A stretch of DNA of 64,000 nucleotides from assembly GCF_013346935.1 (NCBI RefSeq), contig NZ_JAAEEB010000002.1, positions 62,001 to 126,000 of the forward strand, read 5' to 3'. Within the stretch, counting starts at the first letter, position 1, and every line of letters begins with the position of its first letter. The translations under genes and the position numbers were made by a program. Source of the DNA: Lactobacillus melliventris. Lineage in GTDB: Bacteria; Bacillota; Bacilli; Lactobacillales; Lactobacillaceae. This document shows positions 39,039 to 48,054 of the stretch, one piece after another. The notes beneath the pieces were generated by a model. It was not told the DNA's origin, ran no database searches, and saw only the letters and a list, made by a program, of their open reading frames with translations.

Positions 39039-39052
39039 TGTAAGCGATCTAT
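39039..39052. promoter_or_regulatory. cre-like site upstream of the GH3 operon
   Basis: TGTAAGCGATCTAT matches the CcpA operator consensus at 12 of 14 positions and shares TTGTAAGCGAT with the site at 34772. It lies in the 159-bp gap between the GH3 operon and the divergent response regulator and could affect both. Confidence 0.5.
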
Positions 39053-39155
39053 TTAGTGATATACATATTTTGCTAAAGATTTTGCATAATTTGATTTGTC
39101 TAAAAGAAAAATTGTTTTTACAATAAAGTATATATTGAAAGAAAGTGACTAATTT

Positions 39156-39869
39156 ATGAGGGTAGCCATCGTTGAAGATAACAAGTTTGAATTAAATAAA
39201 CTACTTGGTTGTTTCAGACAGTATGAACAAGATCATAATATCCAAATTGATATTATAACTTTCAATAATGGATTAGAATTTATAAATCATTACTGTAATA
39301 ATTTTGATGTTATTTATTTTGATGTTCAAATGCCTGAAATGGATGGAATGACTGCCGCAAAAAAAATCAGAAAAATTGATTCTGACGTAATTATTGTCTT
39401 TGTTACTAATTATGTTCAATATGCTATCGAAGGCTATGAAGTTAATGCTGCTGATTTCCTTTTAAAGCCTGTAAACTATTTTAGTTTTAACGAACACTTT
39501 AAAAAAATTGAGAAAAGATTCCTTCATAGAACAAATTCAATGATTTTTGATACACTTGAAGGAACATATAAAATATTGCTTGATGACCTTTACTATGTTG
39601 AAAGTGAAAAGCATTACTTACATCTTCACATTATTCAGGAAAAGGAACTGCAATTAGATATACTTGATTCCACTAAAAACATGGAACAAAAATTAGTTCC
39701 ATATGACTTCTTTCGTTGTAATAATGGCTATATAGTAAATTTAAAGCATGTAAGCCAAATAAACGGTAATTTACTTAAAGTTGGCCCTTATCAGTTACAA
39801 ATCAGTCGTCCTCGTAAAAAAGCATTCATGCAAGCTTTTACTAACTATTTAGGAAATTCAATTAACTAA
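39156..39869 (+). CDS. LytTR response regulator (AgrA-like)
   Basis: A 237-residue response regulator. The receiver domain has VEDNKFE at the start, the phospho-acceptor Asp56 (YFDVQMPEMDG) and the conserved Lys in FLLKPVN. The C-terminal half is a LytTR DNA-binding domain (YYVESEKHYLHLHI, FFRCNNGYIVNLKHVSQI). This is the class of AgrA, PlnC and similar quorum-sensing regulators. One base separates it from the histidine kinase gene. It is divergent from the GH3/GtrA/GT2 operon, which it may control. Confidence 0.92.
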   Translation: MRVAIVEDNKFELNKLLGCFRQYEQDHNIQIDIITFNNGLEFINHYCNNFDVIYFDVQMPEMDGMTAAKKIRKIDSDVIIVFVTNYVQYAIEGYEVNAADFLLKPVNYFSFNEHFKKIEKRFLHRTNSMIFDTLEGTYKILLDDLYYVESEKHYLHLHIIQEKELQLDILDSTKNMEQKLVPYDFFRCNNGYIVNLKHVSQINGNLLKVGPYQLQISRPRKKAFMQAFTNYLGNSIN

Positions 39870-39870
39870 G

Positions 39871-41208
39871 ATGGAATCATTATATTTATCAAATATACCT
39901 CGCTTATGGACAGCGACTGCAGAATGGCTAGCTTGTGTAGTAATGATTTTACAGTTGCCCAATAGAAAAATTCGTCGTCCTGTATGGTTATATTTATCAT
40001 TTTTTGGACTTGGACAAGTATTCTTACAGTGGTTTGCTGGAAAATTAGCATTAATTTTTTGGATAATCGGTATGCTAATTAATATTCTGTGGATGTTTAT
40101 CACCGTTAGCGTTTGTGAAAAATCAACTTGGCAAGTAAAAATCTATCATACTAGTAAGGCATTTATTTATGCTGAATTCGTAGCATCAATTTCTTGGCAA
40201 TCTTTTTGTTACGTAGATTTATATCTAAACCAACAAATACATTACATAATTAGGCCAATATTTTTAATAATTACTAATTTATTACTATTTTTTATTATCT
40301 ATTACTTGCAAAAGATTAAAAGTAACCAGTATGCAATTTTGAATGTCAACTCAAAATCTGCTTTAAATAGTGTTCTAGTAGGAATAATTATTTTTACAGT
40401 AAGCAACATGGGATTCTTTATTAAAGCTAATAATCCAGTTCTAAACAACTCAAACGCGGTATTCATGATGAGAACCTTTGTAGATCTTTGTGGAATATTA
40501 CTTTTTAATTTACAAGAGAATCAGCGATATGAACAATATCTGCATAATGACCTAATTCAAATGAATAGTATGTTCCAATCCCAGTACGAACAATATCAAG
40601 CATATCGGGAAAGTGCTGAAACGGTTAACTTACGGTTCCATGATCTAAAACAACAGTTAGATATAATTGCACTGGAAAATAATTCTAAAAAACGTTTGGA
40701 CTATATTAATTCCTTACAAGCTGAGATTAAAGAATTTAATGCCAATATTAAAACTGGAAATTCTATTGTAGATGTAGTATTAACCAGAAAAAATGCTTAT
40801 TGCATAAAAAATGATATTACTTTTACTTGTATTGCAAATGGAAAATTACTTAATCAAATTGATACTATGGATATTTGTAGTTTGTTAGGTAATAGCTTAG
40901 ATAATGCTATTGAAGCCGTAATGAAAATTCCTGACAAACAAAAAAGACTTATTGACCTTCGAATTTTTAAAAAAGCTAATTTTGTAATTTATTCAATCAG
41001 AAATTTCAACATGATTGCACCAAAATTTAAATCAGACGGCCTACCTTCTACTACCAAAAAAGAAACCAAAACACATGGATATGGGTTAAAAAGCATCCAA
41101 TATATCGCTGAAAAATATGATGGGACTCTTACTTTGACAAATAAGAATGATTGGTTTTCCTTAACACTTATAGTTCCTTATCAATATTTATCAACTAATA
41201 TGGATTAG
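39871..41208 (+). CDS. GHKL histidine kinase (AgrC-like)
   Basis: A 445-residue sensor kinase. About six membrane segments fill residues ~10-215, as in peptide-pheromone receptors of the AgrC/ComD class. The phospho-acceptor His257 lies in VNLRFHDLKQQLD. The N-box is SLLGNSLDNAIEAV and the G-box KTHGYGLKSIQYIAEK; the Asp-box is weak, as usual for HPK10 kinases. It starts one base after the regulator stop. No processing protease or pheromone precursor gene lies nearby, so the signal is unknown; it may be a sugar-related or cell-wall ligand or a peptide encoded elsewhere. Confidence 0.9.
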   Translation: MESLYLSNIPRLWTATAEWLACVVMILQLPNRKIRRPVWLYLSFFGLGQVFLQWFAGKLALIFWIIGMLINILWMFITVSVCEKSTWQVKIYHTSKAFIYAEFVASISWQSFCYVDLYLNQQIHYIIRPIFLIITNLLLFFIIYYLQKIKSNQYAILNVNSKSALNSVLVGIIIFTVSNMGFFIKANNPVLNNSNAVFMMRTFVDLCGILLFNLQENQRYEQYLHNDLIQMNSMFQSQYEQYQAYRESAETVNLRFHDLKQQLDIIALENNSKKRLDYINSLQAEIKEFNANIKTGNSIVDVVLTRKNAYCIKNDITFTCIANGKLLNQIDTMDICSLLGNSLDNAIEAVMKIPDKQKRLIDLRIFKKANFVIYSIRNFNMIAPKFKSDGLPSTTKKETKTHGYGLKSIQYIAEKYDGTLTLTNKNDWFSLTLIVPYQYLSTNMD

Positions 41209-41614
41209 TCCTGATACAGCGAAAATTATTAAATTTGAAGATATTATTACTTCTTTAAGTTAAGTGGAGAATTAGCAGGCGGACATTGGAAAAGTTAATG
41301 CTAGTTCGGTTGAAAAAATTAAAAACAAGGCTATTAGATTAAAAAGCATTCAATTATACTCCATAGTATGGTACAACAAGCAAGGCTCATATTAAAATGA
41401 GATTTTAAGTAGAAATACTAATGAATTTGGAATATCCAAACTATTCAAAAAATGTTTAACATAATTGTCAGCCATTTATTTAGTAGGATCAGTGTTTAAT
41501 TAAAATTTATAATACTACTTAGTTAGTTCATTTTTTCCTATAAATTTTTTGTTCTCAGAAATAGATTGTCAAAGATAATATATAGAAAAATTCTCTTAGT
41601 TCTACTGTTACTAA

Positions 41615-41654
41615 AATTATCGGTGCAAAATTTAATTATTTTGCACCGATAATT
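41615..41654. terminator. Perfect 17-bp palindrome
   Basis: AATTATCGGTGCAAAAT and ATTTTGCACCGATAATT pair perfectly around a 6-base loop. It could end transcripts from both sides, but there is no long T-run. An operator is possible. Confidence 0.55.
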
Positions 41655-41696
41655 ACTTATTACACCGAAAAATATTTATTACTACACAAAAAATCA

Positions 41697-41735
41697 GCCT
41701 TAACTTATCTGCGTAAAATGCTGATAAATCAAGGC
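41697..41735. repeat. Hairpin with conserved loop, copy 1
   Basis: GCCTTAACTTATC pairs with GATAAATCAAGGC (11 of 13) around TGCGTAAAATGCT. A related hairpin at 46727-46775 keeps the ACAAAAAAT lead and the CGTAAAA loop but has a different, still paired, stem. Confidence 0.5.
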
Positions 41736-41795
41736 CAATCAGAGTAAATGATTCTTCTGAATAAGACTATTATTCAAGCTCACATTGCCATATAG

Positions 41796-42056
41796 TCATC
41801 TGGTTTTTATCTTTTTAAAGAAATAAAAGGCGGACATAAAAAATAAGATAAATACTAAATACGAAATTAATATTCCCCATGTTAATGAAAAATTAGTGTT
41901 TAAGGAATGCTCATTCATATTCGTAATTATTTTCAGTCCTAATGCGGTAGTCTTGATACCTGAACTTTTAATACTAAACAGCTCTATAATATAATCAATC
42001 ATAAATGCAACCAGATATATACTACTTCCAGCATCAAAGGCTTTATAATAATTCAT
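41796..42056 (-). CDS. Small two-span membrane protein
   Basis: An 86-residue protein with two hydrophobic segments (about residues 12-30 and 58-80) and a basic end (FFKKIKTR). The ATG at 42056 follows AGGGGTG with normal spacing. I do not recognise the family. It could be a subunit or remnant of an ABC-2-type permease (compare the permeases at 43801 and 45039), or an immunity-like protein. The stretch 42057-42407 upstream has no gene. Confidence 0.55.
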   Translation of the reverse strand: MNYYKAFDAGSSIYLVAFMIDYIIELFSIKSSGIKTTALGLKIITNMNEHSLNTNFSLTWGILISYLVFILFFMSAFYFFKKIKTR

Positions 42057-42407
42057 GATTTTTCACACCCCTTTTTAAAACAAAGATTAAAATAATTAAC
42101 AAAAAGACTGTTTATGTACAGTAATCTGATTTTTGCTATAAGCAATGTCAGAAGAACTATTACACTTGCTATAAGCTAAAAAATATACTTTCATCATACT
42201 ACCTTACTCTTTCATAAAAAAACCCTAAGATTAATACATTAAAAGTCCAGTAGCAGCATTAAGTCATAAAACAAGTTACTAGTTATAAAACGTTTCTAAT
42301 AAAATTGTGCAGACTATTATTTTATAAATTTTTAGTTGCTTAATAATAGCATCAAACAAATCTTAAATCAACAAAATAAAATTAATATTATATTTTGACT
42401 AACATAC
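42057..42407. other. Intergenic stretch, nothing recognised
   Basis: About 350 bases of AT-rich DNA between the small membrane gene and an ABC remnant. I see no coding frame, strong hairpin or repeat in it. Confidence 0.4.
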
Positions 42408-42608
42408 TTATTTAATATTGACTTGTAAAAACGTTAGTAAATAACTATCTACCAAAATAGTATTATAAATCTTCCTAGAAAGTACATGATCGAGCAAAGC
42501 TGTTGCTTCATCTGCTAGCACAACCGGGCGCCTAAAGAATATGGCTCTAGCAATCTCCATTCTGAACTCGTGGAACACGATTAAAAACGTATTCTGTAGC
42601 ATGTGCAT
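42408..42608 (-). pseudogene. ABC exporter ATPase fragment
   Basis: A 66-residue open frame. FRMEIARAIFFRRPVVLADE and ATALLD are the end of the signature helix, Walker B and D-loop of an ABC exporter ATPase. The signature itself has decayed (VFHEFR where LSGGER-type residues are expected) and the frame diverges after the D-loop. No Walker A, no membrane part. A remnant of another exporter, unrelated to the intact ABC-2 operon next to it. Confidence 0.75.
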
Positions 42609-42682
42609 AATTATGGCTTTATAATTTATCCTATCAATGACTTACCCCTGTGATAAGCTGCTAGTAGTTTTTTATTGCATAA

Positions 42683-42762
42683 AAAAGAGGACATCTTACT
42701 CTTACTCCTTATAATAAATACTAACTCTACTCAATATTTTTATAAGGTTTTTATCCTCTTTT
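42683..42762 (-). terminator. Nested hairpin after the ABC operon
   Basis: The outer stem AAAAGAGGA/TCCTCTTTT encloses an inner CCTTATAA/TTATAAGG. Read on the minus strand it is about 160 bases after the ATPase stop. A terminator or processing site is likely. The rest of 42609-42919 is empty. Confidence 0.45.
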
Positions 42763-42919
42763 AGTAAATATATTAATTTGTTCTCACTATTAAAGACCAA
42801 AACATTGTTTTGAAGATGTACATCTCACAGTCTTGTTACGGCTAAAACAATAATTGAATTACTCAAGGTGTAATCTTTATTGATAATTAAGTGTCAATAT
42901 ATTTTTTAGACCTTTTATT

Positions 42920-43789
42920 TTAATCATAAATTTTGTCGAATAATTCTTCAATACTTATTCTTCCTATTGAGCATTGAATATGGTGTTGTAATAGCTCTAA
43001 AAATAATGCTTTTAGGTCATCTTGATTATTTTCAGAAATAGGTATCAAGATTAAGTTATCGGGTAATTCTTCATACTTTAAATTACTTAGAAATCCCATA
43101 AGCTCTTCAGTTTTTTCAGCTTTCAAGTATTGTTTATCTGGCTTTTTATTATCAAAATCTTTATTTATAGCTCCATCTTTTAGAAACAGGACTCGATCCG
43201 CATAAGTTTGTAAATTCGATAATAAATGTGAAGCCATAATAATTAGCTTTTGTTTCTCTTTTAAATTAACAAGCACTTTTGAAATTAATGCTACGTTTTG
43301 GGGATCTAGTCCATTCATTACCTCATCTAATAACATAACAGGAGTATCAGCAGCCACAACCATTGCAAAACATAAACGTTGCTTCATTCCTAATGAATAG
43401 GTCTCAACTTTATGATCAACATAACTACTCATATTCAGTTCGTCAATAATTCCATTAACGGATTTTTCAGGCTTATTCCATAAGTCCGCATAAAGTTTTA
43501 AATGATCTCGTCCAGTCATAAATGGAAATAATTCACTTTGATCGGGAAAAGCACATATCTGTTTATGTAATTTAACAATATCATGCTCATTTTTATAGCG
43601 CATCCCATTATATTCAACAAAACCTTTTTGAGGTGTAAGGTTATGCAAAATAATATTAATTAAAGTAGATTTACCTGTACCATTGGGTGCAACTAATCCA
43701 ATGATTTGTCCCTTTTCAAAGGCAAGAGATAAATCAGTAAAAATCTTTTTTTCACCAAAATTTAGAGTTAAATGATTAATTTTTAACAT
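42920..43789 (-). CDS. ABC transporter ATP-binding protein
   Basis: A 289-residue ATPase of the ABC-2/CcmA type. Walker A is APNGTGKSTL, the signature YSLGMKQRL, Walker B PVMLLDEVMNGLD and the switch His in MASHLLSN. About 80 extra C-terminal residues form the usual regulatory end. The ATG follows AGGTG, 11 bases after the permease stop. With the two permeases it makes a complete exporter. Systems of this layout export or give immunity to peptides and antibiotics; the real substrate is not visible. Confidence 0.93.
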   Translation of the reverse strand: MLKINHLTLNFGEKKIFTDLSLAFEKGQIIGLVAPNGTGKSTLINIILHNLTPQKGFVEYNGMRYKNEHDIVKLHKQICAFPDQSELFPFMTGRDHLKLYADLWNKPEKSVNGIIDELNMSSYVDHKVETYSLGMKQRLCFAMVVAADTPVMLLDEVMNGLDPQNVALISKVLVNLKEKQKLIIMASHLLSNLQTYADRVLFLKDGAINKDFDNKKPDKQYLKAEKTEELMGFLSNLKYEELPDNLILIPISENNQDDLKALFLELLQHHIQCSIGRISIEELFDKIYD

Positions 43790-43800
43790 TGCATTTCACC

Positions 43801-45042
43801 TCATTTAATTAAAGGTATTTTCTTTATCCTATAAATTAACAACATAACTAGTTCAATAGCTAAAACTGTTAGTACTAAAGGCACAATTCCGGCATTGAAG
43901 CCCCATCCTGGAGTATCCATTAAATAAGATAAGTTACCAGATAGGCTATCACCAATTGTAAAATACGTGGTTGGCAAATATTGTAAAAATGGATAAACAA
44001 AACCCATTCCCGATGAGAAATACAGTACCTTCCCAGCTACCGCAAATAAACTGGAAAGAATTTCTGCAACGTATTCATTTCTGCTTAATAAAGATATCAA
44101 GAGTGTTAAACGGATAAATATAAACACAATCAGTATTGCAAAAATACTCAGCTGCAAATAATACGTTCCTAACGTTAAATAAGTAAATGGCACTTTAAAA
44201 TATAGTCTTCCCATATAAAAAGTAGTCCTTAAATTAAATGATCCCAGTCCATATTTGGGAGCAATACATACTACTGCTATAATAAACGCCATCAAGAAAT
44301 CAAGCAGGACGCCAATCTCAACTACTGCGGTTTTTAGCCACAAGATAGTACTTTTGCTTAGGGGAATATTTTTTACTACCGTACGATATTTATAATCATT
44401 AGTAAGAATATCAGCTGCAAAAAAGATAACAATTATTATTAAAATTAAAGTTGTCCAACCAGATAAAGAGTTTTGAATTCGCTGCAGTGCTGTTCTTTCT
44501 TCCAACACTTTCTTATTTAATTTTGCTTTACTAGCTAAAAGTGCATTATAAAGGTGATAAGTTTGTTGATAGCCATAATGTCCATTTTCTTTATAAATTC
44601 CATTATGTCCATACTCAACTGGATACATATAATTTTGATTTTCTTCAACGAAGATCAAATTATCAACATACTTGTACCACTTACTAGAATATAAAGCATA
44701 CTCTTTCCAGTCATTTGCTTTTAATGCTGCTAATCTTTTTTTATCATATTTAAGTATTGTAGGATAGGTTGCAATCGCATCTTTTGCTCCTGCGCTTGGA
44801 TCTATCGTAAGCCACGGCTTTCTTGCTTGTTCATATTGTTTTTTAGCACTTTTAAGAAAGGCAGTATCATTCTTATATTCTTTTTGAATAGAGTATGGAT
44901 CAACACGATTAATGACATGATGATTAGGTACACTTACCAGGCCAAAATATAGAGATAACAAAGCAGTGGCAATATATAATCCGATATTTTTAGGATTAAC
45001 AAAAAAGGCTTTTAATTGAGAAATAAAATAATGCCATCTCAT
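43801..45042 (-). CDS. ABC-2 type permease 1
   Basis: A 413-residue membrane protein. One segment lies near the N-terminus (~20-38), then a large extracytoplasmic domain of about 160 residues (many Tyr/Lys, for example GIYKENGHYGYQQTYHLYNA), then five segments. This is the layout of ABC-2 permeases of the bacitracin/lantibiotic-export class. It overlaps the preceding permease by four bases (ATGA) and is followed by the ATPase, so all three are one operon. Similar in layout to its neighbour, so they probably form a heterodimer. Confidence 0.85.
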   Translation of the reverse strand: MRWHYFISQLKAFFVNPKNIGLYIATALLSLYFGLVSVPNHHVINRVDPYSIQKEYKNDTAFLKSAKKQYEQARKPWLTIDPSAGAKDAIATYPTILKYDKKRLAALKANDWKEYALYSSKWYKYVDNLIFVEENQNYMYPVEYGHNGIYKENGHYGYQQTYHLYNALLASKAKLNKKVLEERTALQRIQNSLSGWTTLILIIIVIFFAADILTNDYKYRTVVKNIPLSKSTILWLKTAVVEIGVLLDFLMAFIIAVVCIAPKYGLGSFNLRTTFYMGRLYFKVPFTYLTLGTYYLQLSIFAILIVFIFIRLTLLISLLSRNEYVAEILSSLFAVAGKVLYFSSGMGFVYPFLQYLPTTYFTIGDSLSGNLSYLMDTPGWGFNAGIVPLVLTVLAIELVMLLIYRIKKIPLIK

Positions 45043-46157
45043 CTTACTCTCCTCCCTTTATTGACCAAATAACTAAAACAACTCATAAATATTAGTGACC
45101 AAATCATTAATATTAGTGCACCAGTACAACAATTTAAGAAATTCAATTCGGTTGTATTAGCTACCGTTCCATTAAAAACATTAGTAATATTTAGATATGA
45201 TGATGGTAGCCAAAAAAGATATTTGCTAATGGTGCCAGGAAGATAAGAAATAGCATAAACTAACATCCCTATTAAAGTTGTTAAATAAACATTCTTAGTT
45301 AGTTGATTAAGAAATAAAGTCAATGATGTAGTAAATAATACAAGCAGAACAACATATACCAAAAATAATAAACAATAAGCCCATAATGGTATTGCGAAAA
45401 TTTTATTAAAGTAAAATACATTAGGATAATTTAACGTAACAAAACCATTACGCACACCCGCAAAAATATATGCAGCTATAATTCCTATTAACACAGGGAT
45501 GATAGTTAAGACAATATTGATTGTAGTTTTCCCAGAAATTTCATCTTTATTTCTATAAGGAATATTTTTCAAAAGACTGCTATGTCGTAATTTCAATATC
45601 CAAACATCATTTGAAATAAAAAGAATATAAAGGAAAATAAGGCTTCCTAACATGGACAAAATATAAACTAAATATGTTGAAGATGCTTTAGAGTTCATCA
45701 CAACTGGAATGTGATGTTGATAAAGGTATTTATATGTAGCCAGTTTTTGGTAAAGCTCATATTTGGGCGGCACATTAAGAGTTTTAGCACCTTTATAATT
45801 ATTCTTATAACCGTCAAGCATTGTCTCAATTAGATTTTCCGATCCTCTTAAATAAGTCTGTGGATCGGAAAACACTTCACCATTTTGCAAAACAGCAATA
45901 TAAGCTGATTGTTTGCATAAATTTGCATAAGTTTGTTTATAATTTTTTTGACGAAGAGAACTACCATCAAAATAATCTTCATTTACTTGTACAGATTCAT
46001 AGTAGTCCCGCCATTGACGATAGCCATCGCCAATTTTTTGAGTTTCAACTACAAAGAGGAAGAAAGTCATAGAAATTATTAATAAACAGACTAAAAGAAA
46101 GTTCTTTTTCGATTTTATTGCAATTTTAAAATTAGCTTTAAAATAATATCGATTCAT
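45039..46157 (-). CDS. ABC-2 type permease 2
   Basis: A 372-residue membrane protein with the same layout as permease 1: one N-terminal segment (FLLVCLLIISMTFFLFVV), an outside domain of about 110 residues with a tyrosine-rich stretch (YKQTYANLCKQ), then five or six segments. The frame is open to 46166, but AAAGGTGG leads to the ATG at 46157. It is the first gene of the operon. The next gene overlaps its stop by four bases. No regulator gene is attached; the AgrA/AgrC-like system 4 kb away is one candidate. Confidence 0.85.
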   Translation of the reverse strand: MNRYYFKANFKIAIKSKKNFLLVCLLIISMTFFLFVVETQKIGDGYRQWRDYYESVQVNEDYFDGSSLRQKNYKQTYANLCKQSAYIAVLQNGEVFSDPQTYLRGSENLIETMLDGYKNNYKGAKTLNVPPKYELYQKLATYKYLYQHHIPVVMNSKASSTYLVYILSMLGSLIFLYILFISNDVWILKLRHSSLLKNIPYRNKDEISGKTTINIVLTIIPVLIGIIAAYIFAGVRNGFVTLNYPNVFYFNKIFAIPLWAYCLLFLVYVVLLVLFTTSLTLFLNQLTKNVYLTTLIGMLVYAISYLPGTISKYLFWLPSSYLNITNVFNGTVANTTELNFLNCCTGALILMIWSLIFMSCFSYLVNKGRRVR

Positions 46158-46891
46158 AATAACCACCTTTTAGTATAAAAACAACTAACCCGTTTGCCAT
46201 TTTATTTTATGAGTCATTATATTTAGAATTGAGTTAATATAATTTACTTTCCGATTTGTAAAAAATCCCTTAGTTATTATTCCCAAAAGCTTTGATTAGA
46301 TTTATAAATTAATCTAAAGCTGCAATATGTTACAATAGACTAAAACATGACCAAATACATATGCCAATAGTTTTTAACATAGCTTTTTAATCTATGGATT
46401 AGCTTAACTTTCTTCAACCTTTAAATCTAACAAAGCAGATCCTATCTTTACCTATGATCTTCTAGTTTTAACTCATAAACAAATATTTTAAAATCTTAAG
46501 AATTATTAGTTCTTTAAAATTTATTATTTAATTATACTCTTATAATTTAATTTTGCACTAATTTTTGAAATTTAATAATTTTTTTGAAATTTTGATTAAA
46601 CTTAGTACACAAAAAAGCGGGCAAAAAGCCTGCTATGTCAACTTAAAAGCCTTCCTAAAAGTTTTTGCGCGGAACACAGCTAAAATCGTGTTCCGTATCG
46701 TGTGTATCATTTACTTTTATACAAAAAATTATCTTTTATTTATCTTCGTAAAACATTGATAAATAAAAGATAATTAATCTTAATTGTATTAAAAAATGCG
46801 ACTAGAAGCATAAAAGCTTATATAGTTCAATTTTATTTCTATATATATCCATCAATAATGAAACTGTGTGGTACAAATTGTGGTTTATGTA
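46158..46891. other. Intergenic stretch with hairpins
   Basis: About 730 bases before the ABC operon and after the ParA module. It holds several hairpins (GGCAAAAAGCC at about 46620, GGAACAC/GTGTTCC at about 46673-46695, and 46727-46775). A 64-codon plus-strand frame here (46565-46759) runs through these hairpins and looks non-coding. Confidence 0.5.
46727..46775. repeat. Hairpin with conserved loop, copy 2
   Basis: AATTATCTTTTATTTATC pairs perfectly (18 bp) with GATAAATAAAAGATAATT around TTCGTAAAACATT. The loop and the 5' ACAAAAAAT are shared with 41697-41735; the stem bases differ but still pair. Confidence 0.6.
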
Positions 46892-47608
46892 TTATTTAAA
46901 CGTCTCATATAGTGCTAATGAATTTATCAAATGTAAATAATTTTTTCTTTGAACTATTGACATTTTATCAATATCTATCTTTAAAATAATTGGTAATAAG
47001 TCTATACAAAATAAATGGAATTTGTTAATATTTCGAATAATTATTTTAGAATCATATTTTTTGCCATTTATTATTTGTTCTAAATACTGTGTTGTACTAA
47101 TATTCTGATTTTTAAAATGTAATTTATCCGAATTACTTTTAAAAATAAAATTTATGCTATCTAATTTTGACTTTTCACGTAAATTTCCTTTCATATCTTT
47201 CGATGAAAGCAATTTATATTTAATAGATTTTTGAATACCATCCTGCCACAATTTTCTATAGTTCAAAGCTAACAAATCTTTTTCAGATATTTTTTTATTG
47301 CAATATTCTGTATAGACCAATTCCAATAATTCCTCTGCAAACTGACGTGAACAAGCAGAAAAAAAGAGAGAATCTCCAATTGGTATGGAAATAAGAATAT
47401 CAAATAAAGTATCTATGCTCATTTTAGATAACAAAGGCAAATTTTTATTATCTGATATATCATAATCCTTTAAAATAAAGAACAAGCTTATAATTTGAAA
47501 GGTTTTAATTATTGCTTTTTTATTCTCTAAAAAAGTTTTTCCTTTAAATTTAGAAAAATATTTTTCACAAAATTCCTTATATTTTTTTACCTCAGTTTCA
47601 TAATTCAT
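46892..47608 (-). CDS. Unknown protein in a ParA module (238 aa)
   Basis: A 238-residue, Lys/Leu/Ile/Asn-rich protein, probably helical, without signal peptide or clear membrane spans (short hydrophobic pieces such as TFQIISLFFILKDY). I do not recognise it. Its ATG overlaps the stop of the 148-residue gene by one base, so it is the third gene of the ParA operon. Base composition is very AT-rich, like the whole module. It could be a partner or cargo of the ParA ATPase, or an effector. Nothing in the sequence supports a more precise call. Confidence 0.7.
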   Translation of the reverse strand: MNYETEVKKYKEFCEKYFSKFKGKTFLENKKAIIKTFQIISLFFILKDYDISDNKNLPLLSKMSIDTLFDILISIPIGDSLFFSACSRQFAEELLELVYTEYCNKKISEKDLLALNYRKLWQDGIQKSIKYKLLSSKDMKGNLREKSKLDSINFIFKSNSDKLHFKNQNISTTQYLEQIINGKKYDSKIIIRNINKFHLFCIDLLPIILKIDIDKMSIVQRKNYLHLINSLALYETFK

Positions 47609-48054
47609 TAGTATCTACCAAATCTAGAAAGAAGCTCATCAACAGAATTAGGTCTATCTTTTTTAACTTTCTTGGATTTATCTGATACTGATTTCCCATA
47701 ATTATTACTATTTTCATCTATAAACCGTGTCAAAAAATTAATCAATATAATTTGAACAGATTCATCTGATTTTTGAATAATTCTTATAAATCGAGCAACT
47801 ATTTGTGAACGACTTTTATATACATAATCTTTAAATACACAAGACTTGTTTTTTCTTTCTTTTTCTTTATAAATATTATCTATATCTTGTAATAAAGGCG
47901 TTAAAATAGACTTCAAATCAATATTGTGATGAAAATAATTCGTTGACAACAATAAAAATGAATATACAGAATACAGCATAGTCTTTCTATAATTAACATC
48001 CTTAGTTTTTTTAATATTACTATATACTTTTTTAATAATTTCTAATTCATTCAT
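47608..48054 (-). CDS. Unknown protein in a ParA module (148 aa)
   Basis: A 148-residue protein with a helical N-terminal half (LEIIKKVYSNIKKTKDVNYR) and a short basic C-terminal tail (DKSKKVKKDRPNSVDELLSR). It overlaps ParA by four bases (ATGA) and the 238-residue gene by one, so translation is coupled. In size and place it is where a ParB/centromere-binding partner would be, but I see no HTH, ribbon-helix-helix or ParB-type CTPase motif. Very AT-rich. A DNA- or ParA-binding adaptor is a guess. Confidence 0.65.
   Translation of the reverse strand: MNELEIIKKVYSNIKKTKDVNYRKTMLYSVYSFLLLSTNYFHHNIDLKSILTPLLQDIDNIYKEKERKNKSCVFKDYVYKSRSQIVARFIRIIQKSDESVQIILINFLTRFIDENSNNYGKSVSDKSKKVKKDRPNSVDELLSRFGRY

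Larger units (their letters stand above)
41209..41795. other. Intergenic stretch after the kinase gene
   Basis: No intact gene. A short open piece reads GKVNASSVEKIKNKAIRLKS at about 41294. It also holds a strong palindrome (41615-41654) and a hairpin with a sister copy elsewhere (41697-41735). Confidence 0.4.

Noticed and set aside
39858-40103. Minus-strand small frames at the start of the kinase gene
   Set aside because: They overlap the well-supported AgrC-like gene and could not be tied to a peptide pheromone: no double-Gly or Cys thiolactone motif.
46565-46759. 64-codon plus-strand frame
   Set aside because: It runs through several hairpins, has no ribosome site and a low-complexity translation.
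46790-46810. Possible attachment repeat (ATGCGACTAGA) matching the tRNA-Thr 3' end
   Set aside because: Only about 7 bases match in a row; too short to call an attachment site.
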